Below, one piece after another: positions 8,929-18,768 of a stretch of 64,000 bases of DNA (its first letter is position 1; every line of letters starts with the position of its first letter). The position numbers and the translations under genes were made by a program. The DNA lies in the NCBI GenBank assembly GCA_023079485.1, contig CM041109.1:1063549-1127548 (forward strand), written 5' to 3'. Origin of the DNA: Archilochus colubris (lineage: Eukaryota > Chordata > Aves > Apodiformes > Trochilidae). The notes beneath the pieces are model-generated. The model did no database searches. It was not told the origin of the DNA and saw only the letters and a program-made list of their open reading frames with translations.

Positions 8929-10426
8929 GACACCTGGGGACACCTGGGGACATTTTGAGGGCATTTGGGGACATCTGGGGACCATCTGGGGACATTTGGG
9001 AACACCTGGGGACACCTGGGGACATCTGGGGACACTTGGGAACACCTGGGGACACCTGGGGACATCTGGGGATACTTGGGAACACCTGGGGACACCTGGG
9101 GACATCTGGGGACACTTGGGGACATCTGGGGACACTTGGGGACATCTGGGGATACTTGGGGACGTTTTGGGAACATTTTTGGGACACCTGGGGATATTTG
9201 GGGGACATTTTGAGGACATTTTGGGGATATTTGTGAACATCTAGGGACACCTGGGGACACTTGGGGAGGTTTTGGGGACATTCTGGGGACATTTTAGGGA
9301 CACTTGGGGACATTTGGGGACACTTTGGGGACATTTTGGGGATATTTGGGAACACTTGGGGACACCTGGGGACATTTTGGGGACATCTAGGGACACCCCT
9401 GAGGACACTTGGGGACATCCCTGGGGACACTTGGGGACATTTGGGGACACTTTGAGCACATTCTGGGGACATTTTGAGGACATTTTGGGGATATCTGGGG
9501 ACATCTAGGGACACTTGGGGACACCTCTGGGGACACTTGGGGATATCTGGGGACATTTTGAGGACATTTTGGGGATATTTGGGGACATTTTGAGGACATT
9601 TTAGGGACATTTGGGGACACCTGAGGACCCTTGGGGACCCTTGGGGACATTTTGGGGACACTGGGGGACATTTTGAGGGCATTTTGGGGACATTTGGGGA
9701 TATTTTGGGGACATTTTGGGGATATTTGTGGACATCTAGGGACACCTGGGGATACTTGGGGACGTTTTGGGGACATTTTGGGGACACCTGGGGACATTTA
9801 GGGACACTTGGGACACCTGGGGACATTTAGGGACACTTGGGGGCACTTGGGGACACCCCTGGGGACACTCAGGGACACTTGGGGACACCTGGGAACATTT
9901 TGGGGACACCTGGGGACATCTGGGGACACTTGGGGAGAGTTGGGGACACTTGGGGACACATGGGGACATTTGGGGACCCTTGGGGACATTTTGAGGACAT
10001 TTTGGGGATATCTGGGGACACCTGGGCACACTTTGGGGACATTTTGAGGGCATTTGGTGGATATTTTGGGGACACCTGGGGATACTTGGGGACGTTTTGG
10101 GGACATTTTGGGGAGACCTGGGGACATTTTAGGGGCACTTGGGGACACTCCTGGGGACCCCTGAGGACACTCTGGGGACATTTTGGACATATTTGGGGAC
10201 ATTTAGGGACACTTGGGGGCACCTGGGAACATTTTGGGGACATTCTGGGGACATCTGAGGACACTTGGGGAGAGCTGGGGATACTTGGGGACAGTTTGGG
10301 GATATCTGGGGACACTTTGGGGACCCTTGGGGACACTTTGGGGACATTATGAGGGCATTTTGGGGATATTTGGGGGACATTTGGGGACACTTGGGGACAG
10401 TTTGGGAACTCTGGGGACACTTGGGG
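8929..10426. repeat. intron 8 GGGGACA minisatellite (forward half)
   Basis: About 1.5 kb of GGGGACACYTGGGGACATTT-type units (12-base period). Every + strand unit carries GGGG, so dense quadruplex potential is expected. Long open frames on both strands are produced by the repeat. Confidence 0.95.
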
Positions 10427-10910
10427 TGTCCCCATGTCCCTTCTGGGGCTCTCCCCAGTGTCCCCAATGTCCCCCCTGTCCCCAGTGTCCCCCTGTCCCC
10501 AGCAGTGTCCCCAGCAGTGTCCCCACATCCCCTCCTGCAATGTCCCCCCTGTCCCCATGTCCCCAATGTCCCCTGTCCCCAGCAGTGTCCCCTGTCCCCA
10601 CTGTCCCCATCAGTGTCCCCAGTGTCCCCAATGTCCCCAGCAGTATCCCCAATGTCCCCCTGTCCCTTCTAGGGCTGTCCCCATGTCCCCAATGTCCCCA
10701 GCAGTGTCCCCAGCAGTGTCCCCACTGTCCCCATGTCCCCATGTCCCCATGTCCCCAATGTCCCCAGTGTCTTCCTGTCCCCCTGTTCCCATGTCCCATA
10801 TCACCATGTCCCCTTGTCCCCATCAATGTCCCCACTGTCCCCAGCAGTGTCCCCACTGTCCCCAGCAGTGTCCCCAGCAGTGTCCCCATGTCCCCTGTCC
10901 CCTGTCCCCA
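10427..10910. repeat. intron 8 TGTCCCC minisatellite (inverted half)
   Basis: The array switches at 10427 to TGTCCCC(A/C)AGCAGTGTCCCC units, the reverse complement of the preceding GGGGACA core. It runs straight into the exon 9 acceptor. Confidence 0.95.
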
Positions 10911-10911
10911 G

Positions 10912-11034
10912 CGGAAGTCCCGCCGGTTCTACCCGACCCGTTTGGCCATCACGGTGGCCTCGGGGACCCCCAGGACCTGAACACCTGGGGGTTCCTCCTG
11001 CTGGAGACCAACTCCCACCTCTACGCATACACAG
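10912..11034 (+). CDS. GTF2H4: GTF2H4 exon 9, one-base deletion
   Basis: Encodes RKSRRFYPTRLAITVASG and then, in the +1 frame, DPQDLNTWGFLLLETNSHLY then AYT. The exon is 123 bases where the flanking phases require 124. The lost base is in the GGGG run at about 10962-10965 and would create an immediate stop at TGA 10978-10980. It could be an assembly error or a true frameshift. Confidence 0.9.
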
Positions 11035-11039
11035 GTGAC

Positions 11040-11715
11040 ACCTCTGGCACCTCTGTCCCTTGTGTCACCTCCCTGTCACCTCTTGGCACCTCTGGCACCT
11101 CCCTGTCACCTCCCTCTCCCCTTTGTCACCTCCCTGTCCCCTCCAGGTCCCCTCCTTGTCCCTTCTGTCCCCTCCTTGTCCCTTCTGTCACCTCCCTGTC
11201 CCCTCCTGTCCCCAAGGGGGGTGACAGATGACCCAGGTATCTGGGGGTCCCCCTCTGTGTCACCACAACACCTGACACTTGTCCCCTCATGTCCCCTCCT
11301 TGTCCCCTCCTGTCCCCATGTCCCTTGTGTCCCCCTTTATGTCCCTTTGTGTCCCCTTTGTGTCCCCTTTGTGTCCCCCCTGTCCCCTGCTGTCCTCTCT
11401 GTCCCCTGCTGTCCCCTTTGTCCCTTTGTGTCCCCTGTGTCCCCTTTATGTCCCTTTGTGTCCCCCCCCGTCCCCTTGTGTCCTCCATGTCCCCTGCTGT
11501 CCCCTTTGTCCCCTGCTGTCCCCTCTGTCCCCTGATGTCCCCTGCTGTCCCCTCTGTCCCCTGATGTCCCCTGCTGTCATTGATGTACCCTTTGTCCCCT
11601 GCTGTCCCCTTTGTCCCCCCATGTCGCCTTTGTCCCCTGCTCTCCCCTTTGTCCCCCGCTGTCCCTGCTGTCCCCTCCTGTCCCCCCATGTCCCCTGATG
11701 TCCCCTCTGTCCCCT
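11040..11715. repeat. intron 9 TGTCCCCT minisatellite
   Basis: Units of GTCCCCTGCTGTCCCCTTT and relatives, pyrimidine-rich on the coding strand up to the exon 10 acceptor. Confidence 0.9.
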
Positions 11716-11721
11716 GCCCAG

Positions 11722-11852
11722 ACTCAGAGCTGCAGGTGGCCCTCATCGCCCTCTTCTCCGAGCTCCTCTAGCGCTTCCCCAACCTGGTGGTGGCCCAGGT
11801 GACAAGGGACAGTGTCCAGGCTGCCATCGCCAATGGCATCACTGCCGACCAG
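11722..11852 (+). CDS. GTF2H4: GTF2H4 exon 10, in-frame TAG
   Basis: Encodes [15 protein letters not shown], then TAG at 11769-11771, then [20 protein letters not shown]. The TAG replaces a conserved tyrosine codon of p52. It is a substitution, not a homopolymer indel. Splice phases on both sides are intact. Confidence 0.95.
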
Positions 11853-12072
11853 GTTGGGGACAGGGGACACCTGGGGACATCCCCGGGGGGTGGCTCTGGG
11901 GACAGTGGGGTCTGCCAGGAGGGGTTGGGGACACCAGGGTGGCCCTGGGGACATGGAGGTGGCCCTGGGGGTGTTGGGGACACTGGGTTGGCCCTGGGGA
12001 CATTGGGGTGGCCCTGGGGACGCTGGGGGACACGGGGGTGTCCCCAATAACCGTGTGTGTCACCCCCCCCAG

Positions 12073-12120
12073 GTCATTCACTTCCTCCGCACCCGGGCAC
12101 ACCTGGTCCTGGCCAAGCAG
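12073..12120 (+). CDS. GTF2H4: GTF2H4 exon 11
   Basis: Acceptor ccccag, donor CAGgtggga. Encodes VIHFLRTRAHLVLAKQ, 16 codons, phase 0. Confidence 0.95.
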
Positions 12121-12650
12121 GTGGGAGGGGCCCATGGGTGGGGGGGGTCTCATGGGGAGGGGCCCCATGGGTGGGGGGGTGGTCATATGGGTGGGGGGGG
12201 TGTCATGGGTGGGGTCCCCAAGGTGTGGGGGCTCCCTGGACACCTGGGGGGGGTCCCATGGGCGGGGAGGGGTCCCCAGGATGGGGGGGAGGAGGTCTCC
12301 AAGGGGGGGTCCCTATGGATGGGGGGGCCCCATGGGTGGGGGGGGTCCCAGGTGTGGGTGAGGGTCCTCATGGGGGGAGGTCCCTAGGGTGGGGGGGGTT
12401 CCATGGGTGGGGTCCCCAATGTGGGGGTGGGGGAGGTCCCCAAGGGGGGGTCCCCAGACACCTGGGAGGGTCCCACGGGTGGGGGGGGTTCCCACGGGTG
12501 GGAGGGGGGTTCCCATGGGTGGGGTCCCCAAGGTGTGGGGGGTCCAATGGGTAGGGGGGGTCCTATGGGTGGGGGGTCCCACGGGTGGCGGGGGACCTTA
12601 TGGGTGGGTGGGGTCCCAGGGGTGGGGGATCCCACAGGTGTCATCCCCCC
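12121..12650. repeat. intron 11 GGGTGGGGGGGTCCCATG minisatellite
   Basis: Units of about 20-25 bases with CCCATGGGTGGGGGGG. CCCATGGG is a palindrome repeated throughout. Confidence 0.9.
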
Positions 12651-12654
12651 CCAG

Positions 12655-12733
12655 AGCCCGGTGCTGCCCCCGACTGTGACGGATCAGATCCAGCTGTGGG
12701 AGCTGGAGAGGGACAGGCTGCGTGTCACCGAGG
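12655..12733 (+). CDS. GTF2H4: GTF2H4 exon 12, non-GT donor
   Basis: Encodes [20 protein letters not shown] then RLRVTE plus one base, matching p52. The phase to exon 13 requires the exon to end at 12733 followed by GC (gcgggtgg), so the intron would be GC-AG with a weak consensus, or the donor is mutated. Confidence 0.9.
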
Positions 12734-13293
12734 GCGGGTGGCACTGTCACCAGGGGGTGGCACTGTCCCCAAGGGGGGTGGCACTGTCACCAGGGGGTGG
12801 CACTGTCACCAGGGGAGTGGCACTGTCACCAGGGGGTGGCACTTTCACCAGGGGGGGGGGGGGGCACCTTGGAGGGGTCCCCAAAGCGGGTGGTACTGTC
12901 CCCAGTGGGGGGTGGCACCTTGGGGGGGGTCACCAAGGGTGGGTGGCAATGTCCCCAGGGGAGTGGCACTGTCACCAAGGGGGGGTGGCACCTCAGGGGG
13001 GGGGTCCCCAAGGGGGTGGCAGTGTTCCCAGGGGGATGGCACTGTCACCAAGGGGGGGGTGACCCTGCTGTCCCTGTCCCCAGGGGGGGTCCCTGTCCCC
13101 AAGGGGGTGTCATTGTCCCCAGGGGGGGTGACCCTGCTGTCCTGTCCCCAGGGGTGCTGTACAACCAGTTCCTGTCTCCAGGGGGGGGTTCCCTCAGTGT
13201 CCCTGTCCCCAGGGGGGGTGACCTGGGTGTCCCTGTCCCCAAGGGGGGGTTATTGTCCCCAGGGGGGGGTGACATGGGTGTCCCTGTCCCCAG
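12734..13293. repeat. intron 12 GGTGGCACTGTCACCAGGGG minisatellite
   Basis: Units of about 20 bases up to 13060, then CCCCAGGGGGGGTGACCC-type units. A partial copy of exon 13 lies within it near 13152. Confidence 0.9.
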
Positions 13294-13466
13294 GGGTGCT
13301 GTACAACCAGTTCCTGTCCCAGGCTGACTTCGAGGTTGTCCAGGAGCGGGCGGGGGCTCTGGGGGTGCTGCTGTTCCAGAGCCCCCCCAGGAGGCTCCTG
13401 GTGGTGACCCCCGGGGGGCACCCCCTGGTCAAACGGTTCTGGAAGAGGCAGAAACACAACCCCTAA
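13294..13466 (+). CDS. GTF2H4: GTF2H4 exon 13 (last), with stop codon
   Basis: Encodes [57 protein letters not shown], then TAA at 13464-13466. The conserved basic C-terminus of p52 is intact. The exon's opening bases are also found in a truncated copy at about 13152. Confidence 0.95.
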
Positions 13467-13558
13467 TAAGTGGGGCTATTAATGGCTAATAATTGGGGTG
13501 TTCATGGGGAGTAATGGGGGGTTAGGGGCTAATAATGGGGATTGGTGGGGATTAATGG
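13467..13558. other. short GTF2H4 3' flank
   Basis: About 90 bases of AT-containing repeats (GGGGCTAATAATGGG) between the stop codon and the antisense LTR. No AATAAA is present here; the first one on this strand that I see is at 14382-14387, beyond the LTR. Confidence 0.6.
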
Positions 13559-14329
13559 GACGCTCTCTATTAATCTCTCTCTCCTCTCTGATAAAGAAAG
13601 GAGAGAGAATAAGGGAGAGAGACTGATGGGCTGGAAACTAAACTACACAACTTTAATGAACAGTAATGATAAATAGGAAAAATTACTAAATCTATACAAA
13701 TATACAGGAAAATGGATACCACGTTCCTACCCCTTTCCCCCAATAACTCTCACGTCACCACCGAGGCTGCAGGGCAGCCCTGGGAAAGTCCAGGCTGGAA
13801 TCCTGGAGTCGGGAGCAGTTGGGAGCAGGAGGCAGGAACACAGAGATATGGGCTGGCACGGATCAGGACCACAGGCAGAGGAAGGGATGGAATCCTTCCA
13901 GGATGCCGGGTGAAGGAAGGGAAGCAGGAAAGGCAGGAAGGGCAGGCAGATGGAAGCTGGAAGCAGGAAATCATGGCTTGGCCCTCGTGATGCCTCAAAT
14001 TTATACTGAGTGTGACGTATATAGGATGGAATCCTCTGTTTGGTCAATTCTGGCATCTATCTTGTCTGCTCCTCCCCAAAGCAGGGCTCAGGTGGGACCT
14101 CTTTATTCCTCCTGGATGGTAAAATGTTCCTCAGAGCTGAGCAGTGTCCTTGGTTCTGCACACCAGTCTCTAGCAGTAACTATAAACATCAAGTGTTATC
14201 AGTCGTAGAAGCACACACTGTCTGAGAAACCTGCTGTTAATTTCAGCAAGTGCAACTGCTTAAAGAGACTGAGCTAAAAGCAAAAGTACAAGACAGAAAA
14301 TCACCTTTATCCTGGCCCAAACCAGGACA
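13559..14329 (-). mobile_element. solo LTR (same family as the ERV at 38555), truncated at its 3' end
   Basis: On the minus strand it starts TGTCCTGGTTTGGGCCAGGA and follows the 38555-39342 LTR through the TATAAATTTGAGGCATCACG region to GATTAATAGAGAGCGTC. The last 50 or so bases of the full LTR (to AACCGTGACA) are missing. It contains no internal viral sequence. It lies about 90 bases after the GTF2H4 stop codon, in antisense. Confidence 0.9.
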
Positions 14330-14339
14330 GTGTGGAGAT

Positions 14340-15035
14340 GGCAATTTTTTCCCTTTCAGGTACTTAAAAAAAAATACTTAGAATAAAAAAGCCCCAGCTG
14401 GGACTTTTTTTTTTTTTCTCCCCCAGCTGAGTTTGGTTTTTTCCCTGGTCCCAGTGGGTCTTTGAGGCGATGTTCATCCTCTGTGTTTGGATCCAGCAAG
14501 GCTGGGAGCTGGGTTTGGGCAGGCAGGATGATTGAGGAGGCTTCCAGCAGCACAGCTCCTGGGGAGCATCGTGGATTCCTGGCAGAAGTGGTACCAATGA
14601 TAGCAAAATGTAACTGGGATCTTTGCAGGAGAGGGGTTGTGTGGGAGGGGTAGTTTGGAGAATTGAAAGGCAACTCTGAGATAGTAAGCCAGGCAGACGT
14701 TGTGAAGGGTCCTGAGTTTTATCTGTAAGTCACTTGTTTAGAGAAAGGGATTGTCAAGATGTATGAGGTGTGTGGAGCAAACGGGAGCGAGTATAAAAAG
14801 GCAGATTTTTTTGTTTTTGTACTGTGCCATTATTTCCTTGGTTAGGGCCCAATAAAACTTGACTAAAGCTGTGTTTGGCCTTGCTGTGTCTGTGTCCTTG
14901 TTTCCTAAGGTAGGTTTGGGATGTTGCCTCTTTGCAGTGACTGGATTGGCTGTGTGTGTCTGTGTCAAATCCTATTTGTCTCTCTCTTTTGTCTGAGTTG
15001 GCCACCTCACATTCTCTGCTGTCCACTTTGTTCCT
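14340..15035. other. non-coding flank, possible older LTR-type repeat
   Basis: Contains a T-run at 14406-14418, an AATAAA at 14382, and near 14850 the sequence CCCAATAAAACTTGACTAAA followed by TGTGTCTGTGTCC. A polyadenylation signal with this spacing resembles the R-U5 part of an LTR. No partner copy is seen in the window, so this is uncertain. No gene is seen. Confidence 0.3.
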
Positions 15036-15039
15036 GGGT

Positions 15040-15268
15040 CTTTCCCTCCTTTACTGCCTCTTCCTGTCTCCTCCTGTCTCTCTCATTCTCTCTTCTCTTG
15101 TCTTTCTCTCCTCTGCTCCTTTTTCTCTTCTATTTTCTCTTTCTCCTTCTCTTCCTCTCTTCTACTTTGTCTTCCTCTCTTCTACTTTGTCTTTCTCTCT
15201 TTTACTGTCTTCTTTGTCTTTCTCTTCCACTGTCTTTCTCTTTCACTCTTTTCTCTTCCTCTTTTCCT
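15040..15268. repeat. polypyrimidine (CT-rich) tract
   Basis: About 230 bases of TCTCTTC/CTTTCTCT on the + strand with almost no purines. It has triplex-forming potential and no coding content. Confidence 0.9.
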
Positions 15269-15269
15269 G

Positions 15270-15655
15270 ACTCCCAAGCCACGCCCACAAAACCACGCCC
15301 CCTTCCCTAAGCCACGCCCCCTACCTCCCCTTCCCATTGACTCCTATGGTTGCTAAGGAGCCCCAAGCCACGCCCACTCCACATGGCCACGCCCCCTCTC
15401 ATAATACACGCCCCTTCTCATACCCCGCCCACCTCAGGCCCCGCCCCTTCTCAGCCCACGCCCCCTTCCCTAAGCCACGCCCCCCCTTCCCATTGACTCC
15501 CATGGGGGATAAAAAGCCCCAAGCCCCGCCCTCTCCATCAGGCCACGCCCCTCTCATAAGCCCCGCCCCATCTACAACCACGCCCCATGTTCTAAGCCAC
15601 GCCCTCTAAGACCCCGCCCCTACCCTAAGCTACGCCCCCTCCCCTTCCCATACAT
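15270..15655. repeat. AAGCCACGCCCC minisatellite
   Basis: About 20 units of CCACGCCCC or CCCCGCCCC with 6-18-base spacers. It is the reverse complement of the GGGGCGTGG array at 2212-2640 and includes two TTCCCATTGACTCC inserts. Confidence 0.9.
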
Positions 15656-15670
15656 CGCCAGTGTTTCTGC

Positions 15671-15730
15671 TGCAGCCATTCTGCATTCTCAGTCTTAATA
15701 GCTGCAGTACCAAAGGACCAGCGGTACCTT
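15671..15730 (-). mobile_element. 60-bp antisense scrap of ERV pol
   Basis: Read on the minus strand this matches the protease-RT linker of the ERV at about 41620-41677; both encode YRWSFGTAAIKTENAEWL. It abuts the broken 5' end of the olfactory receptor fragment. No LTR flanks it. Confidence 0.9.
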
Positions 15731-15738
15731 TCATCACA

Positions 15739-16344
15739 GCTGAGTTCTGTCTCCTGACCATCATGCCCTACGACCGCTACGTGGCCATCTGCAAACCCCT
15801 GCACTACGGGACCCTCCTGGGCAGCAGAGCTTGTGTCCACATGGCAGCAGCTGCCTGGGGCACTGGGTTTCTCACTGCTCTGCTGCACACAGCCAATACA
15901 TTTTCCCTGCCCCTCTGCCAGGGCAATGCCCTGGACCAGTTCTTCTGTGAAATCCCCCAGATCCTCAAGCTCTCCTGCTCACACTCCTACCTCAGGGAAC
16001 TTGGGCTTCTTGTGGTCAGTGTCTGTTTATCATTTGGGTGTTTTGTTTTCATGGTGGTTTCCTATGTGGAGATCTTCAGGGCTGTGCTGAGGATCCCCTC
16101 TGAGCAGGGAAGGCACAAAGCCTTTTCCACGTGCCTCCCTCACCTGGCCGTGGTCTCCCTGTTCATCAGCACAGCCATCTTTGCCTACCTGAAGCCCCCC
16201 TCCATCTCCTCCCCATCCCTTGACCTGGTGGTGTCATTTCTGTACTCAGTGGTTCCTCCAGCAGTGAACCCCCTCATCTACAGCATGAGGAACCAGGAGT
16301 TCAAGGTTTCTTTGTGTAAACTGATGACAGGATTGTTTTCATAA
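15739..16344 (+). pseudogene. olfactory receptor fragment, family-14-like (TM3 to C-terminus)
   Basis: An odorant-binding GPCR of the bird-expanded gamma-c type, truncated before TM3. The frame runs from AEFCLLTIM through the MPYDRYVAICKPLHYGTLLG motif (end of TM3; the receptor consensus is MAYDRYVAIC), the cysteine-rich second extracellular loop FFCEIPQILKLSCSHSYLRE, the TM6 motif KAFSTCLPHLAVVSLF and the TM7 motif PPAVNPLIYSMRNQE, to a stop at 16342. It lacks TM1, TM2 and the start of TM3, so it cannot make a receptor. Over the shared part it is very close to the intact receptor at 25867-26793. The missing end is replaced by an antisense ERV scrap and a minisatellite, which points to a recombination breakpoint. 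Confidence 0.95.
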
Positions 16345-16970
16345 GTAATAAATTCTCAGTTTCTTATGCATAGCACTGATAACATATATCATTCAAATTG
16401 TGTCTCATTACAGTCCCAGCCTTCATTCTCTTTTTTAATACTGTGAACAAAGAAATCTCATGGCTAAATTTCTAGTTCCAAACCTTCATTTCGGGTAATA
16501 ACCAGAACCTTCTAGATAGGTTTTTGGAATAAGATCTGTGTCCCATTTCTAAAAAATAAAGGATCCAGCAGTGATTTCTTTACCTGATGTCCTCTTTCTG
16601 TGACTTCCTCTGCTGTTAGGTTTAGGTCCAATAAGAGTGCTGTGAGAAGGAATTTAGCAAGGAGGTTCACATTGATCCTTGTGACTCAATGGGAGTGACC
16701 TCCTCATTGTGTTCCCTGAATCCTGCACAAATCTCTCCAACTTGATCCTGGCTCCATTTCCACTGTCCCTCTACAAAATATTGCCTCAGGTCTCCATCTC
16801 AGCCACTCCAATTTTAACCCCTACATGTCCCTTCCACATATTAGCCGACAAATCCTTGACATTAGATCCTATTAAGTCACACCTTCCATATTAAAATAAC
16901 CTTTTCCTGGTGATTTAGGAAAGAGTGGTGATCTGGGGAAAGGAACACAGCTTCACAAAGGGCCAAATAG
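16345..16970. other. intergenic, nothing recognised
   Basis: AT-moderate unique-looking sequence after the receptor stop codon. AATAAA occurs near 16555. No open frame with recognisable homology, no tandem repeat. Confidence 0.5.
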
Positions 16971-16974
16971 GCCT

Positions 16975-17545
16975 CAGCAACCTCCTGACCTTCTACTAAT
17001 TGCAGCAGTGGAGAAGGAAAGGGGTGCAGACATCATCTACCAAGACTTTATATGATCCTCTAAAACATTCTCATTGTTGAATTAGAGAGGGATGTGTTTG
17101 ATGGATGGCAGTTGGATGGACAAGGAAATGACCGGATGACCTCATGCAGACAGCTATGGTCAATGGCTCAATGTCCAAGGGAAACCAATAGTGAAGAGCG
17201 TCCCTTCTGGACTTAAAGGTACCTTCTAAAGAGTAGTGGATGTCCCCAGTACTAATTAATGTCTTCATCAGTGACAGGGACTGTGGGATCAAGTGATTCC
17301 TCAGAAAGTTTGCAGATGACACCAAGCTCAGTGGCACAAGTGATTCACTTGAGGGTAGGGATGACAACCAGAGGAACCTGGACAGGTTTGAGGAGTAGGT
17401 CTGTGCATACCTCATGTACTTCATCAAGGCCACGTGAAAAGTCCTGTTCCTGAGAGGAGAAAACCCCGACTGTCAGTAAAGACTTGGAGATGCATGATTG
17501 AGAGCAGCCCTGCAGAGAATGACTTGGGGATCCTACTGGGTCAAA
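16975..17545 (+). mobile_element. CR1 LINE fragment (RT region), old
   Basis: Degraded CR1 reverse transcriptase, + strand. LMSSSVT..., FADDTKLSGTS and the following DNQRNLDRFEE-type segment can be read with shifts, and the AENDLGIL segment lies at the end. Multiple stops and frameshifts. Confidence 0.8.
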
Positions 17546-18768
17546 TCTTTTATGATAGGGTAACCCACCCAGCTGATCAAGGGAAGCACACGGATGTAAT
17601 ATTTCTGGACTTCAGGAAGGCTTTTGGTACTGTCTCTCAGCATCCTCCTGGATAAAATGTCCACCATACAGCTGGACAACCCTGCTATGTGATGGGTGAG
17701 CAACTGGCTCACAGGTGGAGTACAAAGAGTGACAGTGAATGGGGTCACATCAGGCGGTGACCGGTCACTAGTGGGGTCCTGCAGGGCTCCATCCTTGGCC
17801 CAGTCCTCTTCAACATCTTCATCATTGACTTGGGTGCAGGACTGGAAGGAATCTGAAGCAAGTTTGTGGATGAGAGACCCTGGCAGGTTAGAGAGCTGGG
17901 CAATCAGCAGGCACAGGAAGGACAAGTGCTGAACCACAAGTTCAGCAAGTGCTGAATCACCAACCACAAGGGCAAGTGCTGAATTCTGCACCTGGGATGG
18001 GGCAACCCTGGGGGCAAGTACAGACTGGGGAACGAGTGGCTGGAGTGCAGAGAGGGACCTGGGGGTCCTGGTTGATGGCAAACTGGAGATGTGCCAGCAG
18101 TGTGTCCTGGCAGCCAGGAGGGCCAACCCTGTCCTGGGGTGCATCAAGCACAGTGTCACCAGCCAGCCCAGGGAAGTGACTGTCCTGCTCTGCTCTGCAT
18201 TGGTATGGCCTCACTGTGAGTGCTGTGTGCAGTTTGGGCACCCCAGGATAGAAAAGGCATCAAGGTGTTGGAGAGTGTCTAAAGGAGAGCAACAAGAATG
18301 GTGAAGGGTCTGGAAGGGATGACTTATGAGGAGCAGCTGAGGTCACTTGGATTGTTCATTTGGGAGAAAAGAAGGCTGAGGGGAGACCCCATTTCAGTCT
18401 ATGGCTCCTCATAAGGGGAAGAGATGGGACTGGTTCTGATTTCTTCACTCATATGACCGATGAGGGTACTTGGGAGAATGATAGGAAGCTTAATCAGAGG
18501 AGGTTTAGGTTAGATATCAGGGAAAGTTTTTCCCCAAAGGGCAGTTGAGCAATGGAACAACTTCATTGCTTCCAAGCAATGACAACTCCCCCAGAGAAGT
18601 GGTCAGGCCACCAAGCCTGACTAAGTCCAAGAAGTGTTTGAATGATGTTCTCAGGCCCATGGTGTGATCCCGGGGGTACCCTTCACAGGATAGAGACAGA
18701 CTTGATCATCCTGATGGGTGCCTTCCAACACAGCATATTCTATGATTCTGTGATTCTATGATAACACA
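17546..18768 (+). mobile_element. CR1 LINE fragment to the 3' tail, old
   Basis: Starts again in an earlier part of the RT (VIFLDFRKAFGTVS near 17597) and runs through the fingers and thumb to the CR1 3' end TTCTATGATTCTGTGATTCT near 18740. Because it restarts upstream of where the previous fragment ended, it is a second copy, inserted into or joined to the first. Confidence 0.85.

Larger units (their letters stand above)
2842..13466 (+). pseudogene. GTF2H4: GTF2H4-like gene (TFIIH subunit p52), damaged copy
   Basis: Thirteen spliced segments together match almost the whole TFIIH p52 protein, the subunit that anchors and stimulates the XPB ATPase in transcription initiation and nucleotide-excision repair. 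Recognisable blocks in order include [131 protein letters not shown] and the C-terminal [10 protein letters not shown]. Intron phases agree between neighbouring exons except where an exon is missing. Breaks: two frame changes in C-runs in the first exon, a one-base deletion in exon 9, an in-frame TAG in exon 10, and a missing exon between 4799 and 5465. The intron-containing structure excludes a retrocopy. It is either a decaying duplicate or a real gene with some assembly errors. Introns are almost wholly G/C tandem repeats. Confidence 0.9.

Noticed and set aside
8835..10558. Several long frames of Ser-Pro-Lys-Cys-Pro-Gln or Gly-Thr-Leu-Gly-Asp repeats on both strands
   Set aside because: All are translations of the GGGGACA minisatellite inside a GTF2H4 intron. 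The 12-base period keeps frames open on either strand.
8929..10910. CRISPR-like array
   Set aside because: The units are contiguous short tandem repeats without unique spacers, in a vertebrate gene intron.
17434..18304. Small + strand frames resembling genes
   Set aside because: They are pieces of degraded CR1 reverse transcriptase, broken by stops and shifts.
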